Notes under the pieces: model-generated | Told to the model about the DNA's origin: nothing | What the model saw: only the letters and a program-made list of their open reading frames with translations | Database searches by the model: none | NCBI RefSeq assembly: GCF_021605415.1 | Contig: NZ_WKEQ01000029.1 | Location: forward strand, 1-64,000 | Source: Pseudomonas syringae | Lineage (GTDB): Bacteria; Pseudomonadota; Gammaproteobacteria; Pseudomonadales; Pseudomonadaceae | Direction: 5' to 3' | Length of the DNA: 64,000 nt | Position numbers and translations under genes: made by a program | Shown here: in pieces, positions 34,020-42,752 of the stretch | Layout of the letters: each line of letters opens with the position of its first letter | Numbering within the stretch: the stretch's first letter is position 1

Positions 34020-35879
34020 TCAGCGTTCGCGGATAATGAACAGGCTGTACCGGTCAGGCGAGAGCTGTTGAACCCCGCCGACCAGGAAAATGACTTGATT
34101 GTTACGCAGGTGCGCGTTCAATCGAACCCGGTCTGCCTCATTCAGCCTCATCTGAAACACGGAACTGCTGATTTCCGTACCGGGAAGGGTGTAGCGCGCG
34201 ATGGTGTTCCCGGCGACATGAGGAAACTTCAACACGAATACCGCGTCGATGCCGTCACGATGAAACAGCAGGGCGTCTTCGCTGAGTCTGCGAGTCGAGG
34301 CATTGACGTTGTATCCCATGTCCTCAAGCAAGGTATGAAACAGTGCGCGCAATTGAGCCTTGTCGGGTGCAGCCTCATAGGCCGTCCACTGCCGGGGAAA
34401 TTTTTGCGGATCTAAATCCACATGTTGAAATGCAACGTCGGAAGGCAAGGGCAGTTCGAGCACGCCGCCGAGTATGTCGCTTTCGAAGCGGTTGCTGCGA
34501 ACGGGCAACATCATCAAGGGATCGGCCAAATCCCGACGCGGAGTAGGGGCGTCTGGCGCACGGCTCCAGAATCGCATCGTCTGGGTCAGCAGGGAGATCC
34601 CCGGACCGTCGATGACCCCGGCGTGAGCGGCTTTGTTAAATGCCGTGCGGGCGGTCGCCTCGACCGAGAGATCTGAAAGGTATTTGAATTGACCGGCCGT
34701 GTACTGAGTCAGGGAACGTTCGAAAGGCAGGCGCGCCTCGAAAACCTCCCATTGCCCCTCCACTTTTCGCGCCCACCGGGGTTGCAGCGATGGCTCATCG
34801 CGCAACATCTGATCGAACGCGTCGTATCGCGCGGGCGAAAAGCCTGGGTGCTCCAGATAGACGATATCGACCTGGCTACCTTGCGGCACGATCCGGTAGT
34901 GCAGCTGATTGATTTCAACCGATTCGCCCGATTCCGGCCGGGTGTTCTTTCCCCAGTTGCGCCATAGATTCTGGGAAAGGTCCAGCGGATCCGGGGTTCG
35001 CGATTCAGGTGTTGGCGTGGCCCGACGGGTTTCGCTCGAATCACCGGTCTGTCGATCGAGCCGTGGGCGCTTACTGGGGCCGGCCTCTTCCTGTTGGGGC
35101 TGCTCGCGACGTTGCCAGAATTTGGTGTTGGGTACTGGCTCGAATATCGGTCCGGAAGCGACCAGTTCGCTGGCCGACTTTTGCTGATATGTGCCATCCG
35201 GACGACGCTGAACCATGACCGTCCCCTGCGCCGTATCTATATAAATTCGTTTGTGCTTGTCATAGCGCAAGCCTTCCACGGAATCGTGCGCCTGGGTAAG
35301 CCTGGAGGCCAGGTTGTCCGGAATGAAGGCGATGGCCGTTGCACTGCTTGGTCCGGCAATCGGGGCCGGGGGCGAAGGTGTCCCTTCCTGTAAATACCAG
35401 GCGGGCCGCTCTACGCGCCACAGTGGCTGGCCATCGACTCTGGTCAAAAAAGGGCCCTCTACGTTTGGCGCGAACGGCAACGGAACCTGCACACCGTCGG
35501 GCTTGATTTCGACCCAGTAATAGCCTTCCCCGGAGACGTGTGCATAGGTCTTGTCGTCCGGGCCGAGAAACAGTGCCGTGTCGTTGCCGAGAGGGCGCAG
35601 CTGATCGATTTGATTGGCGGGCAACGAGATCGACTCCAGATAGGAGGCGTGCAACCTGGCGCGAGCATCAGGGAGTTCTGTGACCGTTACGCCTGACGTA
35701 TCGACAGCGCGAGGCGTGCTGGAGCCGGGAGCGTCCGGGTTTGCGTCCGTGCGTTGAGTGACATGTCCGGTATGGATGCGCTCGCTGGTCGCCGAGGTGT
35801 TTTCCGGTAGGTTTCGAGGCGGCGCGGGAGGGGTGTCCGGGGCAGAAGTGCCGGGCAGTTTTCTAGGAGGTTTGGCCAT
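34020..35879 (-). CDS. Proline-rich protein of unknown function beside toxin-like gene
   Basis: 619 residues, no signal peptide or membrane helix. The first ~70 residues are disordered and rich in Pro, Thr and Ser. At least two loosely repeated segments follow the pattern Y-x-x-V/I ... DG-x-x-V ... GP-x-x-x-x-V-x-x-x-x-x-W (about 105-155 and 205-250), suggesting a beta-rich repeat like those seen beside dermonecrotic-toxin-like proteins of Pseudomonas. The C-terminal ~160 residues look globular. It lies downstream of a 1,176-residue toxin-like gene but behind that gene's terminator, so it has its own promoter. Function unknown; secreted effector or partner is speculation. Confidence 0.6.
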   Translation of the reverse strand: MAKPPRKLPGTSAPDTPPAPPRNLPENTSATSERIHTGHVTQRTDANPDAPGSSTPRAVDTSGVTVTELPDARARLHASYLESISLPANQIDQLRPLGNDTALFLGPDDKTYAHVSGEGYYWVEIKPDGVQVPLPFAPNVEGPFLTRVDGQPLWRVERPAWYLQEGTPSPPAPIAGPSSATAIAFIPDNLASRLTQAHDSVEGLRYDKHKRIYIDTAQGTVMVQRRPDGTYQQKSASELVASGPIFEPVPNTKFWQRREQPQQEEAGPSKRPRLDRQTGDSSETRRATPTPESRTPDPLDLSQNLWRNWGKNTRPESGESVEINQLHYRIVPQGSQVDIVYLEHPGFSPARYDAFDQMLRDEPSLQPRWARKVEGQWEVFEARLPFERSLTQYTAGQFKYLSDLSVEATARTAFNKAAHAGVIDGPGISLLTQTMRFWSRAPDAPTPRRDLADPLMMLPVRSNRFESDILGGVLELPLPSDVAFQHVDLDPQKFPRQWTAYEAAPDKAQLRALFHTLLEDMGYNVNASTRRLSEDALLFHRDGIDAVFVLKFPHVAGNTIARYTLPGTEISSSVFQMRLNEADRVRLNAHLRNNQVIFLVGGVQQLSPDRYSLFIIRER

Positions 35880-36021
35880 TTAGGGCTCCGATGACGAACA
35901 GGATTGATGGGGGTAGCGGCCGTCAACAAGCGGCAATAGACGCCGGACGCGACGCTGAACCCAGGAACCCGGATGTTCGTCGAGAAGGCTCGACCCAGTG
36001 CGGTACATATATCTATCGGTG

Positions 36022-36051
36022 AAAAAAAACCAAGGCGTTGGCCGCCTTGGT
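36022..36051 (-). terminator. Intrinsic terminator of the toxin-like gene
   Basis: 9-bp stem ACCAAGGCG / CGCCTTGGT with 5-nt loop, then eight T on the minus strand. It lies 31 nt after the stop at 36082. Confidence 0.9.
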
Positions 36052-36081
36052 CGACATCCAGGTCAGTTCACGGACTTGCGT

Positions 36082-39000
36082 TTATTGGATCGGGACTTTG
36101 TTCAGCGCATCGATGACGGCCTGCTCCCGAGCGATGCGTTCATGGGCGCAGCGATTGTTTGTCCGGATTTCATCGAGTTCGATAAGCCGCGATGAGTCGG
36201 TATCGAGCAGCCACGAGCGTTGCTCAAAGTTGTACGAGAGGTTGCCCGGCGTACCGTCAGCCATCTGCGCGTTCAACACCGTCAGGGTCTTGGTCGCCAG
36301 CGATGCCAGCGATGCCAGCGCTGTGGGCAGCGCTTTTGCGGGGTCGGGGACTGGCGTGAAGTAACGCGCATCAAGCGAATCGATGTAGATGGCTTCGAAG
36401 AGAAGATCGACGGTATGGACAACCCCATTCACCGTGATAACGCGGACTTGATCAATCAGATCCTCCGGATCTTCACAGACGGGGAGGTGAATAACGTTGC
36501 TGCCGATGTGCAATTGGTTGTTCAAAAGTTTGATTTCAACTTCGCCAAGAGACGTCGCGTCAAACTCCCATGTCGATGCCCGGGGCAGACGCAAGTAAGC
36601 GTTGGCCAGCGCGCCGGGCGTCGAAATGCGCAATGTTGTTTGCGGATTCAGGTGAATCAGATAGGTCGAGCCTTGGCCCAACAAGTTTTCGATCGCCGTG
36701 TGCTCCGCAAGGACGCGGATCTTGACGCACTTGGCCCAAGTCCCCAGCGAATGGGGCGGGTTATCGCGGGGCAGGCGATAAAACAATGTTCCGTTTCTGG
36801 GCTTTAGCGGTAGCGCGACGTCTATCTTCCATATCCGCTCGATGCCTGTGTTGGCCGGGTTTACCAACCCATTGGCACGAATCTGTTCACGATTGACCTT
36901 GTAGGAGACATCGTCATTCATGATCAGAATGAAGTGGTGATTGTCCGTCAATCTGGCAAGTCGCGACGCAAGATCCGAACCGCTGTAGGCACTGGCGAGA
37001 TTATGCAGGGTCAGTCGATGGCCGCCGAAATGCAAAATCTGGTCGTACCGCAAGGATGATGTTTCGCCGGCGGTATAAACGCTCTCGACACGGGTCAACT
37101 CATGACTGGCGTAATCAACATGGAGGGTAGTAATTGCCTGTTTGCTGAATTTTTCGACCTTGAACGTCGTGTGCTCAGTTGATCGGGAAACATGGTAGTG
37201 AGTATCGATGTTGGCGGGAACACTGCATTCGGGTGTGTAGAGGATGGCCGGGTATTGAAGGGTGCCTTGACGTGTGATGGTTGCTTCCACCGGTGTTGCG
37301 TCCGGCGTTTCGATGATGTCGGGAAGTTCAGGCACCAGATAAAAGCCATCCTTGGTAATGAAGGTCAGCTTGCTGTTCTTTAAATGACGCTGGCTGTTGA
37401 TTTTTTTATAGACTTTTTCAATCCGCAAGATTCTTTTACCGCTGTCTTCCAGATCGAACGTGGATGTGATGATCAAGTCCTGCTGTTCTATCTTCCAGCT
37501 TTCGATCAACTCCATCCGCCAATCCAGCATGATGAAACTTTCATCGACACCGTCCTCGACGATTGAAACATGACCCTGCTTGTGGGCGACGGCAAAAGTG
37601 TCCCGTCCGGCACCGCCCGTCACCCAGCCATTGCCGTTGAGCAAATACACCTGGTCATCTCCGCCCCCCGCATCGATGGCGTCGTCGCCACGGGATTTGA
37701 TGATGTTGGCGCCGTCCGTTGCCTTGACAACGTTCAAGCCACCGGCAAGTGTTTGCACGTTCTCGAATCCGCTCAAAAGAGCATGGTCGACCTTCTTCTT
37801 GCCATTATCGGAAGTACTGTCTTTGGCGATGACCGACATCTTCCCGGCCTTCAGATCGACGTGGTAGCCCCAACCTTTATCGGTTCTGGTAGAAAGATCG
37901 CCATCGAAAATCAGCGTGTCATTGCCAGCCCCGGCGTTTAGTGCGCTGAGTCGGGAATCCTGCTGTCCTTCGGCGAGCAAGTCAGTGGCGCCCTGGAAGA
38001 CAAACACATCATCTTTTTCACCGCCGACCAGGTCTTTTAATCCCGACGCATAGTGAAATTCATTGGGTTTTTTCGTTACGCCGGCGACGGTGTCATTGCC
38101 GCCGCCGATGAGCCAGAGAACGCCTTTGTGTTCGGCAGCGGAGCCAAACACGGCCCCCGGCGTATCAGGATTCACGCCATTGCGAGCATCGATAGTGTCA
38201 TCGCCATCATTGGTGGTCGGGCGATCCTGTATCTCGATCGTCTCGCTGCCTGTCCACCAGCTGTAGGTTCTGACCGGTACTTGTTTCAGCCCGACATCAA
38301 CGTGGCCGCTGACGATGACTTCAGTGGTGTCTTTCAGTGGGCCGTCGAGAAGTTTTCGAGCCGCCGCCAAGAGCATTTTCGAATGTTCGGCCGAAGCTTT
38401 GGCAATGGCGTGGCGATCCACGATGTACTTGTCAGGGCTGATGCCCCAGACGGTGAACCAGCCGGTACGCAGGCGCTCAAGCGCCGTCAGTTCGATGTAG
38501 TCGTCGATCTCGTCGACCGCGCGAATCGCCCCCCAGATCTGTGAGCCGGCAATCAGAATAAGACCGGCCACGATGCCGACCGGCCCTGCGAACGAGAAAC
38601 CTGCCAGCGCAGCGGTACCGAGGATGACCGTCATGGCGGCGCTGGTGACACTCAGGCCTGCGGAAACGTAATGATCAACGGCTTCTTTATCAGACGCGGA
38701 CGCCGCCGCATTGAAAGCGTTGACGGCGCTGATGATATCGAAGGGCAGCGTCAGTGCGCCGGCGATCAAACCGCCGGCGCGCCCCAGTCTTACGGCAAAA
38801 CGGGTTTTGCCGAAATCCTTATACGCGTGCTGTCCCGCATTGATCATTTGCGTGGCTTTTCTGGTCACGGCCACTTCGACACCGATGGAGCCGACTTCCG
38901 TGGCAATGCTTGCGCCGTTGAACACTGTTTCATAGGCATTTTTGTTGCGAAGGGCGTCTTGCAATCCACGCAGTCCGCTGAAGATGCCGAAGGCTTGAAG

Positions 39001-39612
39001 CCCGACGCCGACACTGGCCATGCTGCCGCTTTTGACGCGGTCGACCCAGCGCGGTGTTTTTGGCGGCAGCTGTGCGTCACGCAGATCCAGTTTTTGTGCC
39101 GAACCCAGCAGTTGCTGAAGTTTGGCGCTATAGCCGTGAGCAGCAGCCGGGGCGGCGGGGCTTTCTCGCAGCATTGGTGCAAACGTCAGGGGGCGGCGAC
39201 TGGCGATCTCGAAAAGCAGGGTCGGCAACAGATAGTCGTCTGCACTGCCAAACGTCTTCAAATAGTGTTCAACGCGCTGCGCACTGAACTGCAAACCATT
39301 GATGAAGGCGGGTTTGGGCGTGCGGAAGAATGTGTTCTGGCCATCCAGCGGCTGACCGTTGAGGGTGGCACCCAGGGTATTCAGTGCCGTGCGGGTGACG
39401 GAAACGGGGCCGATCTGAAAGGGCCCGAATAAAGCGTCCGCCGCTTTCAGTTGTGATGTCGTGTGCCTGGCTGACGGGTTGTTGTCACTGATGTCGCTGC
39501 CGTCCATGTCGAGGGTGGACGTTGTGCGTTTGTTCGCCCTGGGTTCCATGTCCGTTAGTTCTACGGCATCGTCATGGGGTAACGAAGCCGGCTCAATCAA
39601 TGTAGCCATCAT
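36082..39612 (-). CDS. Large RTX-repeat protein with TcdA/TcdB-pore-like region
   Basis: 1,176 residues. Residues about 190-420 contain Gly/Ala-rich hydrophobic helices (VGVGLQAFGIFSGLRGL, LSVTSAAMTVILGTAALAG, AGPVGIVAGLILIAGSQIWG) followed by ELTALERLRTGWFTVWGISPD, which resembles the pore/translocation region of TcdA/TcdB- and Mcf-type toxins. A block with calcium-binding GGxGxD-like repeats follows (DGDDTIDARNG, GGGNDTVAG, GAGNDTLIF, GDDAIDAGGGDDQVY, GGAGRDTF). The C-terminal ~400 residues are beta-rich and unassigned. The ATG at 39612 has AAGGA about 6 nt upstream. Base use is AT-richer than the neighbours. No glycosyltransferase or protease domain, no type I exporter and no immunity gene are seen. 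The toxin role is inference. Confidence 0.7.
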   Translation of the reverse strand: MMATLIEPASLPHDDAVELTDMEPRANKRTTSTLDMDGSDISDNNPSARHTTSQLKAADALFGPFQIGPVSVTRTALNTLGATLNGQPLDGQNTFFRTPKPAFINGLQFSAQRVEHYLKTFGSADDYLLPTLLFEIASRRPLTFAPMLRESPAAPAAAHGYSAKLQQLLGSAQKLDLRDAQLPPKTPRWVDRVKSGSMASVGVGLQAFGIFSGLRGLQDALRNKNAYETVFNGASIATEVGSIGVEVAVTRKATQMINAGQHAYKDFGKTRFAVRLGRAGGLIAGALTLPFDIISAVNAFNAAASASDKEAVDHYVSAGLSVTSAAMTVILGTAALAGFSFAGPVGIVAGLILIAGSQIWGAIRAVDEIDDYIELTALERLRTGWFTVWGISPDKYIVDRHAIAKASAEHSKMLLAAARKLLDGPLKDTTEVIVSGHVDVGLKQVPVRTYSWWTGSETIEIQDRPTTNDGDDTIDARNGVNPDTPGAVFGSAAEHKGVLWLIGGGNDTVAGVTKKPNEFHYASGLKDLVGGEKDDVFVFQGATDLLAEGQQDSRLSALNAGAGNDTLIFDGDLSTRTDKGWGYHVDLKAGKMSVIAKDSTSDNGKKKVDHALLSGFENVQTLAGGLNVVKATDGANIIKSRGDDAIDAGGGDDQVYLLNGNGWVTGGAGRDTFAVAHKQGHVSIVEDGVDESFIMLDWRMELIESWKIEQQDLIITSTFDLEDSGKRILRIEKVYKKINSQRHLKNSKLTFITKDGFYLVPELPDIIETPDATPVEATITRQGTLQYPAILYTPECSVPANIDTHYHVSRSTEHTTFKVEKFSKQAITTLHVDYASHELTRVESVYTAGETSSLRYDQILHFGGHRLTLHNLASAYSGSDLASRLARLTDNHHFILIMNDDVSYKVNREQIRANGLVNPANTGIERIWKIDVALPLKPRNGTLFYRLPRDNPPHSLGTWAKCVKIRVLAEHTAIENLLGQGSTYLIHLNPQTTLRISTPGALANAYLRLPRASTWEFDATSLGEVEIKLLNNQLHIGSNVIHLPVCEDPEDLIDQVRVITVNGVVHTVDLLFEAIYIDSLDARYFTPVPDPAKALPTALASLASLATKTLTVLNAQMADGTPGNLSYNFEQRSWLLDTDSSRLIELDEIRTNNRCAHERIAREQAVIDALNKVPIQ

Positions 39613-39859
39613 GAACATCCTTGTTCTGGCGGTTGGGTTTAGGTTGTCGGATGATCTTAAGAAGGTTTTAAAAGTGTTGTATATCAATGGGTTGTTGCGG
39701 TCTGTTGCGAACGGCGGGCACGGAAAAACGCCAACGAATATATAAATACTACCCGTTGGACAAAGGTGGGAAGCGGTTGGGTTTCGGCCATCCTTTAGCT
39801 GCTCGCAAGCAGATCGGGATGGCCATTGGAACGTTAAAGCAGAAGGTTATGGATACAAC
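39613..39859. other. AT-rich gap before the toxin-like gene
   Basis: A 247-bp gap between lysE-family stop and the toxin-like gene. It is AT-rich (TTTTAAAAGTGTTGTATATC, GAATATATAAATACTAC) and probably holds the promoter of the toxin-like gene. No repeat or gene seen. Confidence 0.45.
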
Positions 39860-40489
39860 TCAGTGGCTGCTCAGGAGGGATGCGGCACCGGCGCCGCCGA
39901 ACAGTCCGGCGCTGATTCGATTGAACCAGCTCTGACCCTTGCCACTGCGCAAATAACGCGCCGCGCCGTGAGCGCCCAGGCCATAAGTCAATTTGCACAG
40001 CAGGTCGAGCACCGTCCAGGTGGCGATCATCACCAGCAACTGCGGCAGAAATGGCTGCTCGGCACTGAGAAACTGCGGCAGAAACGCGGCGAAGAACAGA
40101 ATGTCTTTCGGATTGCTGGCGCCCAGTACAAAGGCTCGGCCGAACAGTGCACGGAAACGCGGAACCGGCGCGGCTTGCGGCACGACGGCGCCCACCGATG
40201 GCTGGCGCGATTGCTGCCAGCTCTGCCACGCGAGATAGAACAGATACAGCGCACCCACGATTTTCAACGCGCTGAAGAGTTCTTCCGACGCCAGTAACAG
40301 GGCGCCGAGCCCCAGCGCCGAAGCACTGAGCAAGCAGATCGAAGCAATCACACCGCCGAGAAAGGCCGGGTATGACCGGCGCAGACCGTAATTCAGACTG
40401 TTGCTGATCATCAGCAACGACAGTGGCCCCGGAATAAGGATAACCACCAGCGCAGCGCCGCTGAACAGCAGCCAGGTTTCCAGACTCAT
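39860..40489 (-). CDS. LysE/RhtB-family exporter
   Basis: 209 residues with six membrane helices and the family motif LIPGPLSLLMISNSLNYGLRRS near the N-terminus, plus GASNPKDILFFAAFLPQF. It exports amino acids or similar small molecules; substrate unknown. AAGGAG precedes the ATG at 40489. The Met further upstream lies in the permease terminator region and is not used. Confidence 0.9.
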   Translation of the reverse strand: MSLETWLLFSGAALVVILIPGPLSLLMISNSLNYGLRRSYPAFLGGVIASICLLSASALGLGALLLASEELFSALKIVGALYLFYLAWQSWQQSRQPSVGAVVPQAAPVPRFRALFGRAFVLGASNPKDILFFAAFLPQFLSAEQPFLPQLLVMIATWTVLDLLCKLTYGLGAHGAARYLRSGKGQSWFNRISAGLFGGAGAASLLSSH

Positions 40490-40521
40490 CACTTTCTCCT
40501 TTTTATTGATATCAAGAATGC

Positions 40522-40559
40522 GCAAAAGCCCCACCCGATCGGGTGAGGCCGTTTTGCAA
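40522..40559. terminator. Bidirectional terminator after the purine permease
   Basis: GCAAAA, then GCCCCACCC - GATC - GGGTGAGGC, then GTTTTGC. The stem is extended by the A/T arms. It lies 18 nt after the permease stop and ends that transcript before the lysE-type gene. Confidence 0.78.
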
Positions 40560-40576
40560 CGCGTACTGCGTGATGC

Positions 40577-41926
40577 TTACAGGAAGATGAACTTGGCGAT
40601 GAAGATCGCGCAGAGCACCCACAGGCTCACGGAAATTTCCTTGTACTTGCCAGTACCGGCCTTCAGCGCCACGTAGGTGATGAAGCCCAGTGCGATGCCA
40701 TCGGCGACCGAAAAGGTCAGAGGCATCATGATTGCGGTGACGATTGCCGGAATGCTATCGGTCGCTTCGTCCCATTCGATGTGGGCCATACCGCCCATCA
40801 TCAACATCGCTACGTAGATCAGTGCACCGGCGGTGGCGTAGGCGGGAATCATGCCGGCCAGCGGTGCGAAAAACATCGCCGCTATAAATAGCACACCTAC
40901 GGTGACAGCGGTAAGACCAGTCCGACCACCTGCGGCCACGCCGGCAGCACTTTCCACGTAGCTGGTGACCGGTGGAACACCGACCACGGCACCGAATACG
41001 CTCGACGCACTGTCGGCTTTCATGGCGCGGGAAAGGTTTTCGATGCGACCGTCAGGATTCACCAGGTTAGCGCGCTGGGCAACGCCCATCAGGGTGCCGG
41101 CGGTGTCGAACATGTGCACGAAGAGGAAGGCGAGCACGACGCTGATCATGCTGACGTTGAACACGCCGGCAATGTTCATGGCCATCCAGGTCGGCGCAAG
41201 GCTCGGCGGGGCGGACATGATTCCTTGGTAATGCACCAGGCCCAGGCCCCAGCCCGCGAGGGTGACGGCGATGATGCTGATCAGGATCGCGCCGAACACG
41301 CGGTGGTAGCTGAGGATAGCGATCATCAAAAAGCAAATGGCCGCGAGCAGCGGACCAGGCTCGCGCAGGGAGCCGAGCTTGATCAGGGTAGCCGGGCTAT
41401 CGACGACGATGCCGGCGGTTTTCAGACCGATCAGGCCGAGGAACAGGCCGACCCCGGCGCCCATGGCATAGCGCAGGCTGACCGGGATGCTATTGAGCAA
41501 CCATTCGCGGATCCGCGAAAACGTCAGGATCATGAACAACACACCGGACAAGAACACCGCGCCGAGGGCGGTTTCCCAGTTGTAGCCCATGGTGCCGACC
41601 ACGGTGTAGGTGAAGAAAGCGTTCAGGCCCATGCCCGGCGCCAGACCGACCGGCCAGTTGGCGTACAGGCCCATCAGCAGGCAACCCAATGCAGCTGCGA
41701 TGCAGGTGGCGACAAACGCCGCGCCATGATCGATGCCGGCGTCGGCCATGATGTTCGGGTTGACGAAGATGATGTAAGCCATGGTGATGAAGGTTGTCAG
41801 ACCGGCAATCAGCTCGGTCTTCACCGTGGTGCCGTGCAAAGTGAGTTTAAAGAGGCGCTCCAGCAAGCCATTGCGTAATGGCGGCGAGAGATCCAGCGTC
41901 GAGGCTTCGGATTTGCGGCTTTCCAC
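40577..41926 (-). CDS. NCS2-family adenine/guanine/hypoxanthine permease (AzgA-like)
   Basis: 449 residues, about 12-14 membrane helices. LIAGLTTFITMAYIIFVNP, NWPVGLAPGMGLNAFFTYTVV and AMKADSASSVFGAVVGVPPVTSYVESAAGVAAGGRTGLT are typical of the AzgA/AdeP/GhxP branch, which is distinct from the xanthine-urate branch at 27064-28422. Imports purine bases by proton symport. The palindrome TTGTGTACAA lies 131 nt upstream. Confidence 0.92.
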   Translation of the reverse strand: MESRKSEASTLDLSPPLRNGLLERLFKLTLHGTTVKTELIAGLTTFITMAYIIFVNPNIMADAGIDHGAAFVATCIAAALGCLLMGLYANWPVGLAPGMGLNAFFTYTVVGTMGYNWETALGAVFLSGVLFMILTFSRIREWLLNSIPVSLRYAMGAGVGLFLGLIGLKTAGIVVDSPATLIKLGSLREPGPLLAAICFLMIAILSYHRVFGAILISIIAVTLAGWGLGLVHYQGIMSAPPSLAPTWMAMNIAGVFNVSMISVVLAFLFVHMFDTAGTLMGVAQRANLVNPDGRIENLSRAMKADSASSVFGAVVGVPPVTSYVESAAGVAAGGRTGLTAVTVGVLFIAAMFFAPLAGMIPAYATAGALIYVAMLMMGGMAHIEWDEATDSIPAIVTAIMMPLTFSVADGIALGFITYVALKAGTGKYKEISVSLWVLCAIFIAKFIFL

Positions 41927-42056
41927 AGCGAGTACTCCTCAAGAGTTTTATTTTTATTTCCAGGGCCGGACCCATGAGGGGTGGCAGCAGCCCTTTGAGG
42001 CAGACGCGAATTTGTTGACCGTGTGGTCAGGAACTCGCACGCAGTGGATTATGCTT

Positions 42057-42066
42057 TTGTGTACAA
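42057..42066. promoter_or_regulatory. TTGTGTACAA operator candidate upstream of purine permease
   Basis: Same 10-mer as at 33382-33391 in the uraH promoter region and one base from the perfect TTGTATACAA at 33176-33185. Confidence 0.55.
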
Positions 42067-42139
42067 ATAAAGCAAATATTGTTTTCTGTTTTGTCGACGA
42101 AAGTTTCGTTGATCCGGATATATCGCCTGGGGGACTGCT

Positions 42140-42210
42140 TTCGCTGGCAAGCCAGCTCCCACAGGTTTTGTGATGGCCATGGATTCTGTGGGAGCTGGCT
42201 TGCCAGCGAT
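42140..42210. repeat. Paired REP element
   Basis: Arms TTCGCTGGCAAGCCAGCTCC and GGAGCTGGCTTGCCAGCGAT, between the MarR-family gene and the purine permease promoter. Confidence 0.87.
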
Positions 42211-42223
42211 GGGGTCTTTAGGT

Positions 42224-42670
42224 TCACTCGAGATGCGCTTGACTGTTCCCCAACGCCATATTCACCGCCAACCACCCGTTCACCGCCGCTTCCCCAGCCT
42301 CGGCAAACACCCGTTCGAGCAATTTCACCTGCTCACGCCGCAGCGCTTGCTCGAATTTCGCGCCTTCCATGGTCAATTCCAGCAGCCGCTTACGCTTGTC
42401 CGTCTCGGACGCAACGCTGTCCACCAGGTGCATTTCCTGCAATTGGCGCAACGGCATGTTCAGCGCCTGCTTGCTCACGCCGAGCAGCGCCAACAGTTCT
42501 TTCACACTCAAATTCGGATAACGGGCAATGAAAAACACGATGCGCTGATGAACACGGCTCAGACCTCGGCGCTCGAGCATTTCGTCAGCCTTGGCGGTAA
42601 AAGCCTGGTAACCGAAGAAGAACGCTTCCATGGCCTGCTGCTGACTGTTTGAGTTTTTAAGGTCAATCAT
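42224..42670 (-). CDS. MarR-family transcriptional regulator
   Basis: 148 residues with a winged helix-turn-helix (about 50-115): LSRVHQRIVFFIARYPNLSV, LLGVSKQALNMPLRQLQ, and wing VASETDKRKRLLELT. Divergent from an aminotransferase gene 82 bp away, whose expression it probably controls together with its own. Confidence 0.9.
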   Translation of the reverse strand: MIDLKNSNSQQQAMEAFFFGYQAFTAKADEMLERRGLSRVHQRIVFFIARYPNLSVKELLALLGVSKQALNMPLRQLQEMHLVDSVASETDKRKRLLELTMEGAKFEQALRREQVKLLERVFAEAGEAAVNGWLAVNMALGNSQAHLE

Positions 42671-42702
42671 GTTGACGTTTCCGTTGCGATTGTCGTAATT
42701 TC

Positions 42703-42719
42703 AGTCAATAAGTTTGACT
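42703..42719. promoter_or_regulatory. Palindromic MarR operator candidate
   Basis: AGTCAATAAGTTTGACT: inverted AGTCAA / TTGACT arms in the short gap between the MarR-family gene and the aminotransferase gene. Size and symmetry fit a MarR dimer site. Confidence 0.5.
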
Positions 42720-42752
42720 CATTTTTCATACGCCTCGCTACCGGTGACTTCC

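Noticed and set aside
39677..39687. TTGTATATCAA near the toxin-like gene as a further purine operator
   Set aside because: It has an 11-bp layout and lacks the TACAA half site; the similarity is due to AT-richness.
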